From the NCBI GenBank assembly GCA_016764535.1, contig JAESRR010000166.1:8192-18142 (forward strand): 9,951 bases of DNA. The letters are read 5' to 3'. The first letter of the stretch is position 1. Every line of letters begins with the position of its first letter. A program made the translations under genes and the position numbers. This stretch comes from Cohaesibacteraceae bacterium. GTDB lineage: Bacteria > Pseudomonadota > Alphaproteobacteria > Rhizobiales > Cohaesibacteraceae. The notes under the pieces are model-generated. The model had not been told where the DNA came from and did not search any database. It was given only the letters and a program-made list of their open reading frames with translations. Positions 7,783 to 9,951 of the stretch are shown here, piece after piece.

Positions 7783-7808
7783 GCGGCGCGGAATATCGCG
7801 CCGTTTTT
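7783..7808 (+). terminator. Rho-independent terminator of gatCAB
   Basis: CGGCGCG (7784-7790), loop GAATAT, CGCGCCG (7797-7803), a possible outer G-U pair, then TTTTT (7804-7808). It is a perfect GC-rich 7-bp stem and ends the gatCAB transcript, separating it from the GNAT gene. Confidence 0.9.
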
Positions 7809-7941
7809 CTGCAAATACCTCTTTTCAAGAATGTTTCCCGATAACTTTTTCTACTATTCTTCTCTCCATTATTATTCGTCTACACTGGATAAAATAAACA
7901 CGCGTCTTTTGTTGTGAGACAAATTTTTGAGATATATCAGA

Positions 7942-8388
7942 ATGGAAATTGTAAAAGCATCCAAAAAACATGTCCCGGAAATCATTGCATTATTGGCTGA
8001 TGATTATCTGGGCAAAGGACGGGAAAATGTTGCAGATCAATTGTCACTATATGAAGCCGCGTTTGATCAAATTCAATCTGATCCCAATAATGATGTATTT
8101 ATATTGCTGAATGGCGAAACTGTTGTTGGATGTCTGCAGCTAACTTTGATTGCCGGACTATCAATCACCGCAACAAAACGAGCTCAAATTGAAGGTGTTA
8201 GAGTTCATTCTAATTATCGTGGAAAGGGACTTGGGCATAAATTATTTGAGTTCGCGATAGAAAATGCTCGCTCTCGCGGCGCTGGTCTTGTTCAGTTAAC
8301 AACAAACAGGCAGCGTATGGATGCTCATCGATTTTATGATCAACTTGGCTTTGTGCAATCACACATTGGTTATAAACTAAAATTGTAG
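7942..8388 (+). CDS. GNAT family N-acetyltransferase
   Basis: 148 residues from ATG 7942. It is an acetyl-CoA-dependent N-acetyltransferase of the GNAT superfamily. Visible elements: beta1 MEIVKASKKHVPEIIALLADD (1-21, read in two parts), strands FILLNGETVVGCLQLTLI (about 53-70), the acetyl-CoA pyrophosphate loop in motif A, VRVHSNYRGKGLGHKLFEFA (about 90-109) with R-G-K-G-L-G, then VQLTTNRQRMDAHRFYDQLGF (about 119-139), where the Tyr of HRFYDQLGF is the usual general-acid position. It ends soon after SHIGYKLKL. The DYLGKGRE segment near 21-28 is common to a widespread bacterial subgroup of unknown substrate. The frame is open to a TTG at 7927, but the ATG gives the normal N-terminus; the ribosome site is weak (GAGAT). 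It stands alone after the gatB terminator. TAAAAT at 7890-7895 is a possible -10, without a convincing -35. Substrate unknown. Confidence 0.92.
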   Translation: MEIVKASKKHVPEIIALLADDYLGKGRENVADQLSLYEAAFDQIQSDPNNDVFILLNGETVVGCLQLTLIAGLSITATKRAQIEGVRVHSNYRGKGLGHKLFEFAIENARSRGAGLVQLTTNRQRMDAHRFYDQLGFVQSHIGYKLKL

Positions 8389-8419
8389 CGCTTTTGTATT
8401 TAAGATCAAAAATCCTTGT

Positions 8420-8450
8420 TGCATATACACATTAAGTTCTCAAATATGCA
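8420..8450 (+). repeat. 7-bp inverted repeat in the GNAT-GST gap
   Basis: TGCATAT (8420-8426) and ATATGCA (8444-8450) are perfect complements separated by 17 bases, in the 115-base gap upstream of the GST gene. It could be an operator with two half-sites about 24 bases apart. It is AT-rich and could easily be chance. Confidence 0.25.
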
Positions 8451-8503
8451 TCATCCTGCAATGTCTGCCCAATCGGGTAAGACGGTTTCCCAGTGAGGCA
8501 CTC

Positions 8504-9211
8504 GTGACCAAGCAATCAAAACCAATTGAACTTCATTATTGGCCCACACCAAATGGATGGAAGGTTTCCATACTTTTGGAAGAGCTTAATGTACCTTACG
8601 AAATTAGACTTGTTAATATTGGCGCTGGTGATCAATTCAAACCTGATTTTCTAGCGATTGCTCCAAATAACAGGATGCCGGCAATTGTAGACCCAGAAGG
8701 TCCTGGCGGAACATCTATTTCTGTTTTTGAATCCGGAGCCATTATGCAATATCTGGGTCGTAAATTTGACAGGTTCTATCCGGTTGAAGAACGTGCCCGT
8801 GTCGAAGTAGAGCAATGGCTGATGTGGCAAATGGGTGGATTTGGTCCCATGCTCGGGCAGAATCATCATTTTGCTAATTACGCGCCAGAAAAAATTGAAT
8901 ATGCGATCAGACGATATCGCGATGAAACACATCGTCTGTACGGCGTGCTGGATAGACGTCTTGCAGACCGGGATTTTGTTGCCGGTACATATTCTATAGC
9001 TGATATGGCAATTATTGGATGGGCGAAATCCCATGAACGTCAGGGTATTGATCTTGCCGAGTTTCCAAATGCGCAAAAGTGGTACAGCACTTTGATGGCA
9101 CGACCTGCTGTAATTACCGGACTGGATGCCGGAAGTGAAGAACGTGGCAAACTTGATTTGGTTTCTGACAAAGATGCACAATCGGTTTTATTCAACCAAC
9201 GTGCAAAATAG
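8504..9211 (+). CDS. Nu-class glutathione S-transferase (YfcG/YghU-like, probable disulfide-bond oxidoreductase)
   Basis: 235 residues from GTG 8504, with TGAGG about 6 bases upstream as ribosome site. It has an N-terminal thioredoxin-fold domain and a C-terminal all-helical domain. The nu-class active-site segment is YWPTPNGWKV (12-21; Thr15, Asn17), followed by IAPNNRMPAIVDPEG (52-66; cis-Pro59 before beta3) and FESGAIMQYLG (75-85; Glu76-Ser77 bind the gamma-glutamyl group). The C-terminal domain carries WLMWQMGGFGPMLGQNHHF (105-123), characteristic of YfcG-like proteins, RYRDETHRLYGVLDRRL, and the N-capping box YSIADMAIIGW (163-173). There is no active-site cysteine, as expected for nu-class enzymes, which reduce disulfides using two bound glutathiones. 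It is cytosolic and monocistronic: a 115-base gap separates it from the GNAT gene and a terminator follows. The in vivo substrate is unknown. Confidence 0.94.
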   Translation: MTKQSKPIELHYWPTPNGWKVSILLEELNVPYEIRLVNIGAGDQFKPDFLAIAPNNRMPAIVDPEGPGGTSISVFESGAIMQYLGRKFDRFYPVEERARVEVEQWLMWQMGGFGPMLGQNHHFANYAPEKIEYAIRRYRDETHRLYGVLDRRLADRDFVAGTYSIADMAIIGWAKSHERQGIDLAEFPNAQKWYSTLMARPAVITGLDAGSEERGKLDLVSDKDAQSVLFNQRAK

Positions 9212-9240
9212 CTAAATTGAATTTTTTGCTATGAATTGTG

Positions 9241-9273
9241 AACGGGTACCTGGAATTGTCAGGTGCCCGTTTT
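9241..9273 (+). terminator. Rho-independent terminator of the GST gene
   Basis: AACGGGTACCTG (9241-9252), loop GAATTGT, CAGGTGCCCGTT (9260-9271), a 12-bp stem with one T-G wobble, ending in a run of four T (9270-9273). The T-run is short but the stem is strong. It lies 30 bases after the GST stop. Confidence 0.82.
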
Positions 9274-9310
9274 GATTGAAATGGCGATGATTGAATGATC
9301 GTACAAGAAT

Positions 9311-9348
9311 GCAACCTGATTCTATGGTTTCCAAAAGGTTGCGTTTTT
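9311..9348 (+). terminator. Second, weaker terminator-like hairpin downstream of GST
   Basis: GCAACCT (9311-9317) pairs with AGGTTGC (9336-9342) across an 18-base loop, followed by GTTTTTATTTT. A long loop weakens it. It may be a tandem backup to the 9241-9273 terminator, or the 3' end of a short transcript. Confidence 0.45.
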
Positions 9349-9567
9349 ATTTTCAAATTTTATTAAAATTGTAGATGACGTCAAGGTTTTCGGCCAAATT
9401 CAATACAAACGGAAGATTAATTTAACTGTCTCCTGGTTTTTTGTTTCGATTCCATTAAGCCTATGATTTAACGTCGTATTTATTCATCTCAACTCAAAAT
9501 GATAATTGTTCGGGACGTCGGGGTTCCGATAGATGGCCATTACAAACTGGTCATAAACCGAGTAGAT

Positions 9568-9573
9568 GGAGAG
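9568..9573 (+). promoter_or_regulatory. Shine-Dalgarno site fixing the Sel1 gene start
   Basis: GGAGAG lies 6 bases before ATG 9580. No comparable site precedes the in-frame ATG at 9499. Confidence 0.7.
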
Positions 9574-9579
9574 TGGATT

Positions 9580-9846
9580 ATGGCTCGATTTGAAATGGCT
9601 TCACCAGAGATGGCAGCTGCTGGCCAGGATGCATCAGGCGACGTATTGTTCCAGCTTGGAATGATGTACGCAACAGGCCGGGATGTAGACTATGATCTAA
9701 TTGCCGCACACAAGTGGTTTAATCTGGCAGTGCAGCGTGGCAAAAGTGAAGCCGCTCAATATCGCCAGGAAATCGCATTGGAACTATCACATGCAGAAGT
9801 CGCTGAAGCCCAGCGAGCCGCACGTGAATGGATGCGTTTACATTAA
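9580..9846 (+). CDS. Small Sel1-repeat (TPR-like) protein
   Basis: 88 residues from ATG 9580. It has one Sel1-like repeat, DVLFQLGMMYATGRDVDYDL followed by IAAHKWFNLAVQRG (about 21-54), showing the usual LG-Y-G-D-A-W-A-G spacing of this alpha-solenoid motif. A charged C-terminal helix follows (about 55-86), with AEVAEAQRAAREWM as a second amphipathic segment. The N-terminus MARFEMASPEMAAAGQDASG is typical of a short alphaproteobacterial Sel1 family. There is no signal peptide, unlike many Sel1 proteins, so a cytosolic protein-protein adaptor role is the likely class; partner unknown. The open frame back to ATG 9499 is rejected in favour of 9580 because of the ribosome site and the family N-terminus. 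It is monocistronic, with a strong terminator 27 bases after the stop. Confidence 0.85.
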   Translation: MARFEMASPEMAAAGQDASGDVLFQLGMMYATGRDVDYDLIAAHKWFNLAVQRGKSEAAQYRQEIALELSHAEVAEAQRAAREWMRLH

Positions 9847-9873
9847 GAGAATTTGCATGTTCAGATATTTATG

Positions 9874-9903
9874 AAGGGCGCTCGCTGGAGACGCCCTTTT
9901 TTT
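9874..9903 (+). terminator. Rho-independent terminator of the Sel1 gene
   Basis: AAGGGCG (9874-9880) pairs with CGCCCTT (9892-9898). Inside, CTC (9881-9883) pairs with GAG (9888-9890) around GCTG, leaving A9891 bulged. A run of seven T (9897-9903) follows. It sits between convergent genes, but the minus-strand side lacks a T-run, so it serves the Sel1 gene. Confidence 0.88.
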
Positions 9904-9906
9904 CGA

Positions 9907-9951
9907 TTAACGACGCGTCAGCGCATCTAGAACTTCCCCTTGTGTTTCCAA
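9907..9951 (-). CDS. C-terminal end of an unidentified gene, cut by window edge
   Basis: On the minus strand the frame entering at 9951 reads LETQGEVLDALTRR and stops at TAA 9909-9907. Fourteen residues are too few to name a family. Support is positional: the stop lies just past a terminator of the convergent Sel1 gene, and an intergenic stretch would otherwise be expected to be more AT-rich. It could still be a chance open frame. Confidence 0.4.
   Translation of the reverse strand: METQGEVLDALTRR

Larger units (their letters stand above)
9274..9579. other. Gene-free stretch between GST terminator and Sel1 gene
   Basis: About 300 AT-rich bases. They hold the second hairpin at 9311-9348 and a possible -10 for the next gene, TATGAT at 9462-9467 (five of six to TATAAT), with only TTGTTT or TTTTGT as poor -35s. 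The frame of the Sel1 gene is open back to an ATG at 9499, but those 27 residues have no family look. No other coding sequence was recognised. Confidence 0.5.

Noticed and set aside
7154..7828. Long open frame of 224 codons on the minus strand opposite gatB
   Set aside because: It is antisense to the conserved YqeY-like and middle parts of gatB and crosses the gatB terminator; the translation is Ser/Arg-rich with no recognisable domain.
8651..9181. 176-codon minus-strand open frame opposite the GST gene
   Set aside because: Shadow of the well-supported GST frame; low-complexity translation with no domain.
9499..9579. N-terminal extension of the Sel1 protein from ATG 9499
   Set aside because: No ribosome site before 9499, no family match in the extra 27 residues, and a good GGAGAG site before ATG 9580.
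1..9951. CRISPR array, tRNA/rRNA genes, insertion sequences or prophage genes
   Set aside because: No spaced direct-repeat array, no cloverleaf or rRNA-like stretch, and no transposase, integrase or phage motif was seen on either strand. The gene content is core metabolism and translation.

Overview
The window looks like a chromosomal, housekeeping stretch of a moderate-GC alphaproteobacterium. The evidence is protein character and gene neighbourhood: a pyrB–pyrC pair whose PyrC carries the RVFTGEPG variant in place of the HxH metal motif, ruvX next to it, and gatCAB with alphaproteobacterial wording (for example [20 protein letters not shown] in GatC). No genus can be named from the sequence alone. 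No transposase, integrase, phage gene, CRISPR array, tRNA or rRNA was seen.

Layout. Positions 1-3579 are on the minus strand, in transcription order ruvX (3579-3097), an AEC-type membrane transporter broken by one in-frame TAA (3046-2114), pyrB (2008-1052) and pyrC (1034 to beyond position 1). From 3708 onward genes are on the plus strand: a SnoaL/NTF2-like protein (3708-4196), gatC-gatA-gatB (4354-7775) closed by a strong terminator, a GNAT acetyltransferase (7942-8388), a nu-class (YfcG-like) glutathione S-transferase (8504-9211) with a terminator, and a short Sel1-repeat protein (9580-9846) with a terminator. The last 45 bases hold the 3' end of an unidentified minus-strand gene.

How the genes work together. 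PyrB makes carbamoyl aspartate in pyrimidine synthesis. The adjacent PyrC has lost most class I dihydroorotase metal ligands and is probably a structural partner of PyrB, so a catalytic dihydroorotase should exist elsewhere. GatCAB amidates misacylated Glu-tRNA(Gln) and/or Asp-tRNA(Asn). RuvX is an RNase-H-fold YqgF nuclease. The GNAT, GST and Sel1 genes look like single units.

Most notable: (1) a GTTC-N7-GTTC site, the alphaproteobacterial LexA-box form, sits in the divergent ruvX/SnoaL-like promoter region 23 bases before the SnoaL-like start; (2) the pseudo-dihydroorotase; (3) the single nonsense codon in an otherwise full-length AEC transporter; (4) a perfect 9-bp inverted repeat at the expected 5' end of the gatCAB transcript. 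I found no multi-gene system that looks undescribed.
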